Shown: positions 9,509 through 18,375 of the stretch, one piece after another
Numbering within the stretch: the stretch's first letter is position 1
Layout: every line of letters starts with the position of its first letter
Source: Methylonatrum kenyense
GTDB lineage: Bacteria > Pseudomonadota > Gammaproteobacteria > Nitrococcales > Aquisalimonadaceae
Reading direction: 5' to 3'
DNA length: 64,000 nt
Assembly: GCF_023195885.1 (NCBI RefSeq)
Contig: NZ_JALPKO010000007.1
Location: 1 to 64,000 of the forward strand
Position numbers and translations under genes: made by a program
The notes under the pieces: model-generated
Told to the model about the DNA's origin: nothing
Databases searched by the model: none
What the model saw: only the letters and a program-made list of their open reading frames with translations

Positions 9509-10256
9509 TCCCGCACTCGTCATGGGCGTGCAGCAGCCGGTGCGGTACACCGTGGGCGATCAGTTCCACCGGGCAGCCGTAGGCCTCCTCGAGCTGCGAA
9601 TGACTGAGCTGCCCGCTGCCATGGTAGAACAACCGACGATTGACGCAGGCGATCTGTTTTACGTGCACGGCCATGGCCGTCACGTCATGCGTGACCACGA
9701 CCACCGGGATTTGCCGGTTCAGTTCGGCCAGCAGATTGGCCAGGGTGCCGCGGGTCTCGGCGTCCACCGAGGCGGTGGGTTCGTCCAGGAACAGGATTTC
9801 CGGTTCGCAGACCATGGCCCGCGCGATCAGGGCGCGCTGCAACTGGCCCCCGGACAGGTCCGCAATCGGCTGTTCGGCGAACGCCGCGAGGCCGAGATCC
9901 GTCAGCACCCGGTCGACCGCCTCGCCATCGGCACGTGTTCGGCGCCGCAACCAGCCGCGATGGCCGATGCGCCCCATCATCACGGTCTCGCGCAGGCGCA
10001 GCGGAAAGTTGCGATCAAAGGTGGAGAACTGCGGCACATAACCGATACGCGGCAGGCCGCCGCCGGCCCAGTGGACCCGTCCGCTCCAGGGGGTTTCCAG
10101 GCCGAGGATTAGGCGCAACAGGGTCGTCTTGCCACCACCATTGGGGCCGATGATGGCCAGGAAGTCGCAGTCGTGGATCTGCAGGTTCACGTCGCGCAGT
10201 ACCGGCTCGCGATCGTAACCGAAGGTGACGTCCTGCAACTGCAGCAAAGGCACCAT
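9501..10256 (-). CDS. znuC: Zinc ABC transporter ATP-binding protein
   Basis: ATPase that powers zinc import with ZnuA and ZnuB. The 251-residue product has Walker A GPNGGGKTT, Q-loop, signature LSGGQLQR, Walker B ILFLDEP and the switch His in VVTHD. I use the ATG at 10256, two nt after the znuA stop; a TTG two codons upstream is also in frame. The C-terminus is His-rich (HGVPHRLLHAHDE), often seen in zinc-importer ATPases. Confidence 0.94.
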   Translation of the reverse strand: MVPLLQLQDVTFGYDREPVLRDVNLQIHDCDFLAIIGPNGGGKTTLLRLILGLETPWSGRVHWAGGGLPRIGYVPQFSTFDRNFPLRLRETVMMGRIGHRGWLRRRTRADGEAVDRVLTDLGLAAFAEQPIADLSGGQLQRALIARAMVCEPEILFLDEPTASVDAETRGTLANLLAELNRQIPVVVVTHDVTAMAVHVKQIACVNRRLFYHGSGQLSHSQLEEAYGCPVELIAHGVPHRLLHAHDECGNE

Positions 10257-10258
10257 GC

Positions 10259-11146
10259 TCAACTGTCCTGCTCCGCCAGCGCCCGGGCCAGCTTGCGCAG
10301 GGACTCCGGCCAGTCCGGTGCCAGCGGATCCACCTCGACGCTGCGGGTATCCAGTTCGCGGGCAATCAGGTCGGCACCGCGGCTGGAGAAGCCCGGCTGG
10401 ACGATTACCGTGCGAATGCCGGCCTCGCGTACTTCCTCGATCAGTCGCGCGAGCTGCGCCGGCGACGGGTCCTTGCCCTCGTGCTCGATGGCGCGCTGGG
10501 TCAGTGCATACTCGTCGGCAAAATAACCCCAGGCCGGATGGTTGACCAGGAAGCGGCGCTGCTGCAGCGGCTCCAGCGTGGCGGTCAATTCCTGATCCAG
10601 GGCATCGATGTCGAGCAGCAGTTGCGCCAGGTTGCGCTCGTAGTGGCCACGGCCGTCTGGGTCCAGCCCGATCAGCGCTTCGGCGATCGCCTCGGCGCTG
10701 CGGCGCATGACCCGCGGCGAAACCCAGAGGTGCGGGTCAGTATCACCGTGGGCGTGATCGTGGTCGTGGCCGTGTCCATGATGGTGATCCTCCAACCCCC
10801 GCAACTCGGCGTGGTCGGCCATGCTGACCACCTGGACGTCGCCGTTGCCGTCCTGCAGCCGGCCGAGGAAACGGCGTTCATAACTGTATTCCGGATGCCC
10901 GACCTTGACGTACAGGCGCGTGTCGGAGAGCGCACTGATCCGCCGCGGCGACGGCGAAAAGGTGTGACTGGACTGCCCCGGATCGACCATCACCGAAACC
11001 CGCACCCGGTCACCACCGATGGCCTCAACCAGTTGTCCCTGGGGCGCGACGCTGACCGTCACCGGGATTTCGGCAGTCATGACCGGCGAGGCGCTGGCCA
11101 GCAACATGGCGGCCAGGCTGGATAGCATCAGCCGACAATTGATCAT
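10259..11146 (-). CDS. znuA: Periplasmic zinc-binding protein
   Basis: Captures Zn(II) in the periplasm for ZnuBC. The 295-residue product has a signal peptide ending near ASPVMTA, the PGQSSHTF His, a His/Asp-rich loop of about 20 residues (near 125-145), DPHLWVSP and NHPAWGYFADEY. These fit a cluster 9 metal-binding protein. The ATG at 11146 is preceded by GGAA; the longer open frame starts inside the Zur-like operator and is rejected. First gene of znuABC. Confidence 0.94.
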   Translation of the reverse strand: MINCRLMLSSLAAMLLASASPVMTAEIPVTVSVAPQGQLVEAIGGDRVRVSVMVDPGQSSHTFSPSPRRISALSDTRLYVKVGHPEYSYERRFLGRLQDGNGDVQVVSMADHAELRGLEDHHHGHGHDHDHAHGDTDPHLWVSPRVMRRSAEAIAEALIGLDPDGRGHYERNLAQLLLDIDALDQELTATLEPLQQRRFLVNHPAWGYFADEYALTQRAIEHEGKDPSPAQLARLIEEVREAGIRTVIVQPGFSSRGADLIARELDTRSVEVDPLAPDWPESLRKLARALAEQDS

Positions 11147-11189
11147 GTTCGGTATTCCATGTAACGCCGTTTCGGCACCGCAGGTCTGC

Positions 11190-11208
11190 AACGTTACAGG
11201 ATAACATT
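11190..11208. promoter_or_regulatory. Zur-like operator upstream of znuA
   Basis: A 19-bp near-perfect palindrome: AACGTTA and TAACATT half sites around five bases, with a single mismatch. It fits the AT-rich TGTTAT-type palindrome known for gammaproteobacterial Zur. It sits 43 bp upstream of the znuA start, where zinc-loaded Zur would repress znuABC. Identification rests on pattern and position. Confidence 0.75.
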
Positions 11209-11280
11209 ACCTGCAAGGTCGCGGACCCGGCGGCGTGGAAATCGATCAGTGTTTCCGCAAACGTCGGGGTTCAAACAGAA

Positions 11281-11305
11281 CGGGCCCGCACTGGCAGCGG
11301 GCCCG
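11281..11305 (-). terminator. Rho-independent terminator of dksA
   Basis: A 9-bp perfect GC stem (CGGGCCCGC with its complement) and 7-nt loop, followed on the minus strand by TTCTGTTT. It lies 29 nt after the dksA stop codon. Confidence 0.75.
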
Positions 11306-11334
11306 GATCATAGGCAAGGCGGGGCGTGGTGGAA

Positions 11335-11766
11335 TCAGGCGACGCGCTGCTTCTCGCGGATTTCTTCCAGCGTCTTGCAGTCGATGCACAGGGTCGCGGT
11401 GGGGCGCGCCTCCAGCCTGCGCAGGCCGATCTCGACCCCACACTGTTCGCAGAAGCCGTAATCGTCCTTGCGGATTGCCTCCAGCGTCTGGTCAATCTTC
11501 CGGATCAGCTTCCGCTCGCGATCCCGCGTACGCAATTCCAGCGCGAACTCTTCTTCCTGAGTCGCACGGTCGGCGGGATCGGCGTAGTTGGTGGCATCGT
11601 CGCGCATGTGATGCACCGTGCGCTCCACCTCCTCCTGCAATTGCCGTTTCCAGGCCAGCAACAGGTCCCGAAAGTGGGCAAGCTGGTCCTCGCTCATGTA
11701 CTCCTCGCCCTTTTTCTCCTTGTACGGCGTGAAGTCTTTCACCGGGAGCGCGTGCTTCTGTTCCAT
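11335..11766 (-). CDS. dksA: RNA polymerase-binding factor DksA
   Basis: Binds the RNA polymerase secondary channel and with ppGpp reprograms transcription, notably of rRNA promoters. The 143-residue product has the coiled-coil tip DPADRA with Asp63 and Asp66, and a four-Cys zinc finger (Cys106, 109, 127, 130). The start has a strong AAGGAGAAGG ribosome-binding site. Length and motifs match canonical DksA, not the Cys-less paralogue. Confidence 0.97.
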   Translation of the reverse strand: MEQKHALPVKDFTPYKEKKGEEYMSEDQLAHFRDLLLAWKRQLQEEVERTVHHMRDDATNYADPADRATQEEEFALELRTRDRERKLIRKIDQTLEAIRKDDYGFCEQCGVEIGLRRLEARPTATLCIDCKTLEEIREKQRVA

Positions 11767-11904
11767 GGTCCTTCTCCTTCAAAACCGATCGGCAAACGCG
11801 ATCAAGCACTCCTTATAGCAGCGTCGTTCACTGAAGGCAAAACGGCAAACCAGAGTCCGCATCAGGGCAATCTGTCCGAGGATTGAACAGCCGGCAATCG
11901 GGGT

Positions 11905-13002
11905 TCAGGCCGGCGCCTTGGACCGTTCCGGTAGCGCCTCCCGAACCTGCTCGGCGAACTCGCGCACGCATTTCTCGGTGGTCTCCCAGTCGATGCAGGC
12001 ATCGGTGATCGAGACGCCATACTGCAGCTCGGCCGGGTTCGCGGTCAGCTTCTGGTTACCCCAGCCGAGGTTGCTCTCCACCATCAGGCCGACGATGGAT
12101 TCGTTGCCCTCGCGAACCTGGCGCGCAATATCTTCCAGCACCAACGGCTGCAGCGCCGGATCCTTGTTCGAATTGCCATGGCTGCAGTCCACCATGATGT
12201 TGGCCGGCAGCCCCGCATCGGCCAGCGCCTTCTCGCACAAGGCAATGCTGACCGAATCATAGTTCGGCTTGCCGCCGCCACCGCGCAGCACGACATGACC
12301 GTAACGGTTGCCCCGGGTCCGCGTGATCGCGCACTGCCCCTGGCCGTTGATGCCGAGGAAACTGTGCGGATTGGCGGCCGACTGCAATGCATTGATCGCC
12401 ACATCGAGGCTGCCATCGGTGCCGTTCTTGAACCCCACGGCCGTGGACAGGCCGCTGGACATTTCGCGGTGGGTCTGCGATTCGGTAGTGCGCGCACCGA
12501 TCGCGGTCCAGCTGATCAAGTCCTGCAGGTACTGCGGCATGATCGGGTCCAGCGCCTCGGTTCCCGCAGGCAGCCCCATTTCCGCGATATCCAGGAGCAG
12601 CTTGCGTCCCAAATGCAGGCCTCGCTGGATCTGGAACGAGTCGTCCATGCCCGGATCGTTGATCAGGCCCTTCCAGCCGACCGTGGTCCGCGGCTTTTCG
12701 AAATAAACGCGCATGACCACGAAAACGCTGTCCTGCACCTCGTCGGCCAGCGCCTTCAGCCGGCGTGCATAATCCAGCGCCTGGTCCGGGTCATGGATCG
12801 AGCACGGACCGATCACCAGGAAGATGCGCGGATCCCGACGATCCAGGATGTCTTCGATGACCTGGCGCCCATGGAGCACGGTTTCACGCGCGACACCGTC
12901 GACCGGCAGTTCGCGGTGCACCTCCTCGGGCGTGGGAAGTAGCTCCTGGGTCAGGATATTCAGGTTGTCCAAGGTTTTCTGATCCGCCATTGCGTTCGCC
13001 AT
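11905..13002 (-). CDS. 3-deoxy-7-phosphoheptulonate (DAHP) synthase, class I
   Basis: First step of the shikimate pathway: condenses PEP and erythrose-4-phosphate. The 365-residue product has the E. coli AroF/G/H pattern: LVIGPCSIHD, MRVYFEKPRTTVGWKGL, GARTTESQTHREM, GFKNGTDGS and VDCSHGNSNK. The ATG at 13002 has a GGGAG about 7 nt upstream; a GTG four codons earlier also exists. I cannot tell which amino acid feeds back on it. It stands alone, divergent from the Trm112-like gene. Confidence 0.94.
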   Translation of the reverse strand: MANAMADQKTLDNLNILTQELLPTPEEVHRELPVDGVARETVLHGRQVIEDILDRRDPRIFLVIGPCSIHDPDQALDYARRLKALADEVQDSVFVVMRVYFEKPRTTVGWKGLINDPGMDDSFQIQRGLHLGRKLLLDIAEMGLPAGTEALDPIMPQYLQDLISWTAIGARTTESQTHREMSSGLSTAVGFKNGTDGSLDVAINALQSAANPHSFLGINGQGQCAITRTRGNRYGHVVLRGGGGKPNYDSVSIALCEKALADAGLPANIMVDCSHGNSNKDPALQPLVLEDIARQVREGNESIVGLMVESNLGWGNQKLTANPAELQYGVSITDACIDWETTEKCVREFAEQVREALPERSKAPA

Positions 13003-13212
13003 GTTCGCTCCCACTGATTCACCCGGTTATCACGCCCGCCGGAATGGCGGCGGACAGCGCGATGTGCGGGTGCAGCATAAATCGCGCGTTCGAGTGCGGC
13101 AATGGTATAGGCAGAGCGGTTTCGATTCACCTCCGGCGGGCCGGAACAGCAGTCGGCTCGCAGGACGGGTATCATCACGCCGCATACCTCGTTGCACTCG
13201 GAGTAAGCCGAT

Positions 13213-13482
13213 ATGTCCGTCGACCGCCACCTGCTGCAGGTTCTTTGCTGCCCGATCACGCACCAGCCGGTCAGGCCACTGCGCCGGGACGAATTGCGCC
13301 TGTTGAACGAACGCATCGACACCGGCGAACTGCTCTACCAGGACGACACGCCGGTCAGCGGCCCCGTACGCGATGGATTGATCACCGAAAACGGGGAACG
13401 CATCTACCTGGTCGAGGACGATATCCCGGTGATGCTGGAGGAGCGCTGCATCAGCGCCCGCGCGGCCGGCCTGAAAACCTGA
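13213..13482 (+). CDS. Trm112-like small protein
   Basis: An 89-residue protein with the Trm112/YcaR (UPF0434) pattern: N-terminal LLQVLCCPITHQPVRPL and C-terminal DGLITENGERIYLVEDDIPVML. The zinc-type CPxC pair of YcaR is reduced to CCP. The central part is longer than in the 60-residue YcaR. In eukaryotes Trm112 activates several methyltransferases including Mtq2, which methylates the GGQ glutamine of eRF1. Here the next gene, 13 nt on, is prmC, which does the same job on RF1 and RF2. A partnership is inference. Confidence 0.8.
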   Translation: MSVDRHLLQVLCCPITHQPVRPLRRDELRLLNERIDTGELLYQDDTPVSGPVRDGLITENGERIYLVEDDIPVMLEERCISARAAGLKT

Positions 13483-13495
13483 GGACAGCGTCACG

Positions 13496-14338
13496 GTGTC
13501 GGAAGGTGTCACTCTCGGACAGGGCCTGCATGCTGCCATTCGGCGACTGGCCGGCAAGTCACCGAGCCCGCGCGTCGATGCCGAGATGCTGTTCTGCCAT
13601 GTTCTGCACTGCTCGACCGTGCGCCTGCGCCTCGATTCGGAGCAGCCGCTTGACCGGGCGACCTGGCAGCGCATCGACCACCTGGTCGCGCGACGCCTGG
13701 CCGGTGAACCGGTCGCCTACCTGATCGGCGAGCGCGGTTTCTGGACGCTGGACCTGAGCGTCGACCCCCGCGCGCTGATCCCCCGGCCGGAAACGGAATT
13801 GCTGGTCGACCGCGCGTTGCACCGGGTGCCCCGCCCCAGCGCACGCGTGGCGGATCTCGGCACCGGCACGGGGGCCATAGCCCTGGCCCTGGCCAGCGAG
13901 CGTCCGGGCTGGCAGATCACTGGCATCGAACGGGATCCGGACACCCTGGCCCTGGCCCGCCGCAACAGTATCCGCCTGCAATTCAGTGTCGACTGGCGCG
14001 AGGGTGACTGGCTGAAACCGCTGGCCGGCGAACGCATGGACCTGATCGTCTCCAACCCGCCCTACATCGCCGACGGAGACCGCCATCTGGAACAAGGCGA
14101 CCTGCGCTTCGAACCGCGCCACGCCCTGGTCTCCGGGCCGGACGGCCTGGACGCCCTGCGCATCATCATCCGCGACGCCCCGCGACACCTGCGGCCAGGC
14201 GGATGGCTGCTGCTCGAGCATGGCTACGACCAGCAGGCAGCGGTCCAGGAGCTGATGCGCCGAGAGCGATTCCGCGACATCACCAGCCACAAGGATCTGG
14301 GCGACCAGCCGCGCGTCACCGAGGGCCGAATCGCGTAG
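13496..14338 (+). CDS. prmC: Release factor glutamine methyltransferase
   Basis: N5-methylates the GGQ glutamine of release factors with S-adenosylmethionine. The 280-residue product has the N-terminal helical domain with AYLIGERGFW and IPRPETELLVD, SAM motif ADLGTGTGAIAL, and the catalytic NPPY in IVSNPPYIADGD. It starts with GTG after the Trm112-like gene. It has lost its usual place next to prfA but keeps moeB as convergent neighbour. Confidence 0.95.
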   Translation: MSEGVTLGQGLHAAIRRLAGKSPSPRVDAEMLFCHVLHCSTVRLRLDSEQPLDRATWQRIDHLVARRLAGEPVAYLIGERGFWTLDLSVDPRALIPRPETELLVDRALHRVPRPSARVADLGTGTGAIALALASERPGWQITGIERDPDTLALARRNSIRLQFSVDWREGDWLKPLAGERMDLIVSNPPYIADGDRHLEQGDLRFEPRHALVSGPDGLDALRIIIRDAPRHLRPGGWLLLEHGYDQQAAVQELMRRERFRDITSHKDLGDQPRVTEGRIA

Positions 14339-14693
14339 TCCAATCCCTTTGCCGGGGGCCGGGACCTCAGCCCAAAAACATTGATGACTGGAATAGGAAT
14401 CTCTCGCTCCTATGCCGAGCCCCGTGCCGGGGAGGACAAGCTTTTCCCCGGACTGACCTACCTTCGGCCCAACAGGTCCGGCAAAAACCTTTTCCTCCCC
14501 CGGCACTCGGCGGCAACCGGATTGAGGCTTCCTGACCGAACCGCTTCGTATCTCAAGGCCCTATCCGATCGGAGCCACACCATCCGCAGCCTGGCAGGGG
14601 CAGTGGAAGTTTTCGGCTGGCCCTGTTGAACGGAACGTTCGTCAGGCCAGACGAAACCTTGCACTGGCCCCGAAACTTCCGGATAGAGACCGA
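14339..14693. other. Convergent gap prmC / moeB
   Basis: A 355-nt gap between two gene ends. An 82-codon frame (14381-14629) has no recognisable product or good start. The gap holds the 28-nt repeat at 14578-14605 that recurs at 45683, and several small GC hairpins. It looks like decayed or repeat-derived DNA. Confidence 0.5.
14578..14605 (+). repeat. 28-nt interspersed repeat, copy 1
   Basis: Matches 45683-45710 at 26 of 28 positions in the same orientation; the shared core is CGCAGCCTGG followed by AGGGGCAGTG after one variable base. Both copies lie in gaps between convergent genes. Confidence 0.7.
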
Positions 14694-15461
14694 TCAGCCC
14701 GACACTGACAAACCAGAACCACAAACCGGACAGGCCGGATCACGATCGAACTTTACCGTCTGCCAGACACCATCCAGTGCCGACCACAGGGTCAGGCGGC
14801 GGCCATCGGCCTCGGAAAAGCCGGTCAGCAGGCGGATCACCTCCACGGCCTGAAGACTGCCGACCACCCCCACCACCGGCGCCAGCACACCGGACTCCGA
14901 GCAGCTCAGGCGGGCATCGGCGCCGTCGGCCGGCGGATACAGGCAGGCATAGCAGGGGCGATTTCCCAGATCGGGACGGAGCACCGCGAGCTGGCCCTCC
15001 AGCCGAATCGCCGCGCCGGAAACCAGCGGTGTGCGGGCCTCCACGCAGGCGGCATTGACCGCGAACCGGGTGCTGAAATTGTCGCTGCCATCGACCACCA
15101 CATCCGCTGCCCGCACCTCGCGCAGCAGCGCTTCCGGATCGAGCCGCTCGGACAATGCCGTGAGCTGAACCTCGGGGTTGAGGTCGCCAAGCCGCGCCGC
15201 GGCCGAAGCCACCTTGGTCTGCCCGATCGACCCGGTGCCGTGGACGATCTGGCGCTGCAGGTTACTGATTTCGACCACATCGTCGTCCACCAACACCAGA
15301 TGCCCGACCCCCGCCGCCGCCAGATACATGGCCGAGGCCGACCCCAGCCCCCCCAGGCCGATAATAAGCACCCGCCCCGCCAGCAACCGCTCCTGCCCGG
15401 CGTAATCCACCTCGGGCAGCATCAAATGGCGGGAGTAACGGAGAAGTTGGGAGTTGTTCAT
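14694..15461 (-). CDS. MoeB/ThiF-family adenylyltransferase
   Basis: E1-like enzyme that adenylates the C-terminal Gly-Gly of a sulphur-carrier protein (MoaD or ThiS). The 255-residue product has the ATP loop GLGGLGSASA, the DDDVVEISNLQRQ segment, an acidic VVDGSDNF motif, a Cys pair YACLYP and a C-terminal CPVCG zinc pair, with SCSESGVLAPVVGVVG between. In Pseudomonas moeB follows prmC, so MoeB is likely, but ThiF activity cannot be excluded. Confidence 0.88.
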   Translation of the reverse strand: MNNSQLLRYSRHLMLPEVDYAGQERLLAGRVLIIGLGGLGSASAMYLAAAGVGHLVLVDDDVVEISNLQRQIVHGTGSIGQTKVASAAARLGDLNPEVQLTALSERLDPEALLREVRAADVVVDGSDNFSTRFAVNAACVEARTPLVSGAAIRLEGQLAVLRPDLGNRPCYACLYPPADGADARLSCSESGVLAPVVGVVGSLQAVEVIRLLTGFSEADGRRLTLWSALDGVWQTVKFDRDPACPVCGSGLSVSG

Positions 15462-15471
15462 AAAACCCGCT

Positions 15472-15545
15472 GTTTTAGGTTTAAAGTGTTAGGTTTTAGG
15501 TGGTTATGTACTCACGTAAAACGTAATACCTAAAACGTAAAACGC
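15472..15545. repeat. TTTTAGG/CGTAAAA repeat, copy 3
   Basis: TTTTAGG-like units on the left and CGTAAAACG-like units on the right form an imperfect inverted repeat around a spacer containing TATGTACTCA. It lies between the hslO stop and the moeB start, both on the minus strand, so it could end hslO transcription. Same family as 1-66, 8600-8678 and 29732-29758. Confidence 0.7.
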
Positions 15546-15562
15546 CGCGAAAGCTCGCGGCC

Positions 15563-16462
15563 TCAATGCCTCGTCCTTCCGGGCGGCGTGGTGTCGCCTT
15601 CGCCGCTGAACAACTGCTCCACATCGACTGGGTCGAACACATAGGACTGGCCGCAGAAGTCGCAGTGGGTTTCGATTTCCCCCTGTTCGGCAACGATCGA
15701 CTCCGACTCGGCGCGGCCCAGTGAAAACAGCGCCTCGGCGACCCGTTCGCGGGAACAGGGGCAGTGGAAGCGCATGGGCTCCGGGGCATAGAGGCGGATG
15801 TCTTCCTCGTGAAACAGGCGGTGCAGGATGTCGGGGATCGGCAACTGCAGCAGTTCCTCGGGCCGAATGGTCCCGGCCAGGTGCTCGGCACGATCCCAGG
15901 CGTCCGCGTCGGGGTTCGGCGCATCCGGCAGGCGTTGCAGCAGCAGTCCGGCGGCCGATTCGCCGTCACAGGCCAGCCAGATGCGGGTCGGCAATTGTTC
16001 GCTCTGGGCGAAGTAGCCGTCCACCGCCTCGGCCAGGCTCTCGGATTTCAGTGGCACGATGCCTTGATAGCGGTCGTTGGATTCATCGGGGTCGATGGTA
16101 ATCGCCAGATAGCCCTCGCCACAGAGCTCAGCCAAGGGACCATCCGCCACATCCGGCTCGCCATGCCGGGCGACCGCGCGCAGTTCCGATGCGTGACTGG
16201 CACTGGCCACCGCCATCGTCACCGGCCCCTCGCCCTGGATCTGCAGGATCAACGAGCCCTGGAACTTGACCGTCGCGGCAAGCAAACCGGCTGCGGCCAT
16301 GGCCTCGCCCAGCAGCCGCGCCACCGGCGCCGGGTAGTCGTGCCGACGGAGTACTTCCTGATAGCTGTGATCCAGATGAATCAGTTCCCCTCGCACATTG
16401 GCGTGCTCGAAAATGAAACGGCGGCGTTGATCGGGATCGGCGGACAAGGACACACCTCGCAT
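15563..16462 (-). CDS. hslO: Redox-regulated chaperone Hsp33
   Basis: Cytosolic holdase activated by oxidative unfolding of its zinc domain. With the ATG at 16462 the product is 299 residues and opens MRGVSLSADPDQRRRFIFE. The C-terminal redox switch is visible as CPC, then about 30 residues, then CDFC. The frame continues upstream 69 codons, but that part is translation of the palindromic element at 16554-16662 and is not protein. The element therefore sits in the hslO leader or promoter. Confidence 0.94.
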   Translation of the reverse strand: MRGVSLSADPDQRRRFIFEHANVRGELIHLDHSYQEVLRRHDYPAPVARLLGEAMAAAGLLAATVKFQGSLILQIQGEGPVTMAVASASHASELRAVARHGEPDVADGPLAELCGEGYLAITIDPDESNDRYQGIVPLKSESLAEAVDGYFAQSEQLPTRIWLACDGESAAGLLLQRLPDAPNPDADAWDRAEHLAGTIRPEELLQLPIPDILHRLFHEEDIRLYAPEPMRFHCPCSRERVAEALFSLGRAESESIVAEQGEIETHCDFCGQSYVFDPVDVEQLFSGEGDTTPPGRTRH

Positions 16463-16553
16463 TATGAATTGCGGCTCGACACTGCCAAGGAGACTGCCGC
16501 CAGCGCTCGCGGTCAAGCCGGGGCTCCGACGCCATTCGTGAAAAAAGCGGTGC

Positions 16554-16662
16554 CGGGTCGGGCCGGGGTCTTCCCGCTCCGGGATCGCTACAAGTTCATC
16601 CATGAACGCTCGACGGCCGCATCCCTGCGGCCGACGTCCCTGCGCGGGAACACCCCGACCCG
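16554..16662 (+). repeat. Structured palindromic element, copy A
   Basis: Outer arms at 16554-16577 and 16644-16662 pair with each other (with a small bulge). Inside are two hairpins: TTCAT-CC-ATGAA and, at 16614-16633, CGGCCGCA-TCCC-TGCGGCCG, joined by a GCTCGA linker. Three other copies (16753, 29796, 39664) share the loops and linker but differ in the stems. Confidence 0.85.
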
Positions 16663-16752
16663 ACTCCACTGCATTTCAGGATTTCCCCCTGGGCGATTAT
16701 CGCCGCGATGACCCAAAGCGAAGCCGTCACGGTGACGCACCGAAAGGCCCAA

Positions 16753-16860
16753 GGCGGGCGGGCGGAGGACGGCGGAGGAATGTCGATCGCAAGGATGCGA
16801 TCGTCAAGGCCCCACGGATGGGTTAACGCCGCTTCCTCCGCCGTCCTCCGCCCGCCCGCC
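16753..16860 (-). repeat. Structured palindromic element, copy B
   Basis: Outer arms of 28 bp (16753-16780 and 16833-16860) are perfectly complementary. Read on the minus strand, the core has CCCA-TCCG-TGGG, then a CCTTGA linker, then CGATCGCA-TCCT-TGCGATCG (16784-16803). It is opposite in orientation to copy A 90 nt away and begins 26 nt beyond the gatB stop, so it could also end gatB transcripts. Confidence 0.85.
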
Positions 16861-16886
16861 GTCGAAGCCACAAACCCAACGCGCAC

Positions 16887-18323
16887 TTAGCCGGACAGCT
16901 TCTTCTTCAGCAGTTCGTTGACCTGCGCCGGATTGGCCTTGCCCTTGGAGGCCTTCATCACCTGACCGACGAAGAAGCCCAGCAGCTTGTCCTTGCCGGC
17001 GCGGTACTGTTCGACCTGGCCCGGATTGGCGGCGATGACCTCGTCGATCATGGCCTCGATGGCACCGGTGTCGGTGACCTGCTTCAGGCCCTTGGCCTCA
17101 ATCACGGCGTCGGCATCGCCCTCGTCGTTCCACATGGCCTCGAACACGTCCTTCGCGATCTTGCCGGAGATGGTGTTGTCGCTGATGCGCTTCAGCATTC
17201 CGCCGAGCATGGCCGGCGTAACCGGACTGTCGCCGACTTCGCGGCCGTCGCGGTTCAGCGCACCGGACAGATCGCCCATGACCCAGTTGGCGGCCAGCTT
17301 GGCCTCGCCGCCGGCTGCCTCGACCACCGCTTCAAAGTAGTCGGCCTGGTCGCGGCTGGCGGTGAGTACGCCGGCATCGTAGGCGGACAGGCCGTAGTCG
17401 GCCATGAACCGCTGCTTCTTCGCGTCCGGCAGTTCCGGCAGCGTGGCGCGGATCCGTTCCACCTCTTCGCTGGTGATCTCCAGCGGCAGCAGGTCCGGGT
17501 CCGGGAAGTAGCGGTAGTCGTTGGCTTCTTCCTTGGTCCGCATGGAGCGGGTCTCGCCCTTCACCGAGTCATACAGGCGGGTTTCCTGGACCACGGTGCC
17601 GCCCGACTCGACCAGATCGATCTGGCGTTCGATCTCGTGGTTGATGGCCTTCTCGACGAAGCGGAACGAGTTCAGGTTCTTGATTTCGGCACGGGTACCG
17701 AACTCGGCCTGCCCCTTCGGCCTGATCGAGACGTTGGCGTCGCAGCGGAACGAGCCTTCCTGCATGTTGCCGTCGCAGATCTCCAGGTAGCGCACCAGCG
17801 AGTGGATCTTCTTCATGTAGGCGACGGCCTGCCTGGCCGAGCGCAAGTCGGGTTCGGACACGATCTCCAGCAACGGCGTGCCGGCGCGGTTGAGGTCGAT
17901 GCCGGTGACGCCCTCGAAACCCTCGTGCAGCGATTTGCCCGCATCCTCTTCGAGATGCGCGCGGGTCAGGCCCACCCGCATCGTCTCGCCGTCATCCAGC
18001 TCGATCGTGACCTCGCCGTCGTGCACCACGGGCAGCTCGTACTGGCTGATCTGGTAGCCCTTGGGAAGATCGGGATAGAAGTAGTTCTTGCGCGCGAACA
18101 CCGAATGCGGGGCGATGCTGCAACCGGTGGCCAGGCCGAAGCGGACCGCCATGTTCACGGCCTCGCCGTTGAGCACCGGCAACACGCCCGGTAGCCCCAG
18201 GTCCACGGCACAGGCCTGGGTGTTGGGGTCCGCGCCGTAGGCGGTGGAGGCGCCGGAGAAGATCTTGCTGCGGGTGGCGAGCTGGGCGTGAATCTCCAGC
18301 CCGATGACCGTTTCCCATTCCAT
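16887..18323 (-). CDS. gatB: Asp-tRNA(Asn)/Glu-tRNA(Gln) amidotransferase subunit B
   Basis: Part of GatCAB, which converts Glu-tRNA(Gln) and/or Asp-tRNA(Asn) to the amidated form. The 478-residue product opens [15 protein letters not shown], with the family segments [15 protein letters not shown]-like, [32 protein letters not shown] and [12 protein letters not shown], then the C-terminal YqeY-like helical domain. Three ATGs lie in a row (18329, 18326, 18323); spacing to AAGAAGG favours the last two. Complete gatCAB implies indirect aminoacylation here. Confidence 0.96.
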   Translation of the reverse strand: MEWETVIGLEIHAQLATRSKIFSGASTAYGADPNTQACAVDLGLPGVLPVLNGEAVNMAVRFGLATGCSIAPHSVFARKNYFYPDLPKGYQISQYELPVVHDGEVTIELDDGETMRVGLTRAHLEEDAGKSLHEGFEGVTGIDLNRAGTPLLEIVSEPDLRSARQAVAYMKKIHSLVRYLEICDGNMQEGSFRCDANVSIRPKGQAEFGTRAEIKNLNSFRFVEKAINHEIERQIDLVESGGTVVQETRLYDSVKGETRSMRTKEEANDYRYFPDPDLLPLEITSEEVERIRATLPELPDAKKQRFMADYGLSAYDAGVLTASRDQADYFEAVVEAAGGEAKLAANWVMGDLSGALNRDGREVGDSPVTPAMLGGMLKRISDNTISGKIAKDVFEAMWNDEGDADAVIEAKGLKQVTDTGAIEAMIDEVIAANPGQVEQYRAGKDKLLGFFVGQVMKASKGKANPAQVNELLKKKLSG

Positions 18324-18375
18324 CATCATTACCTTCTTGTCAGTCCATCGCGCGCGATGGCGTTGAACAGCAGCC

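Larger units (their letters stand above)
16463..16886. other. Intergenic region hslO / gatB with two palindromic elements
   Basis: This 424-nt gap contains no real gene. It holds two members of one palindrome family facing each other, at 16554-16662 (plus) and 16753-16860 (minus). Apparent ORFs here are open only because of the GC-rich repeat arms. Confidence 0.75.

Noticed and set aside
16596-16886. 96-codon minus-strand frame between hslO and gatB
   Set aside because: Made entirely of palindromic repeat arms.
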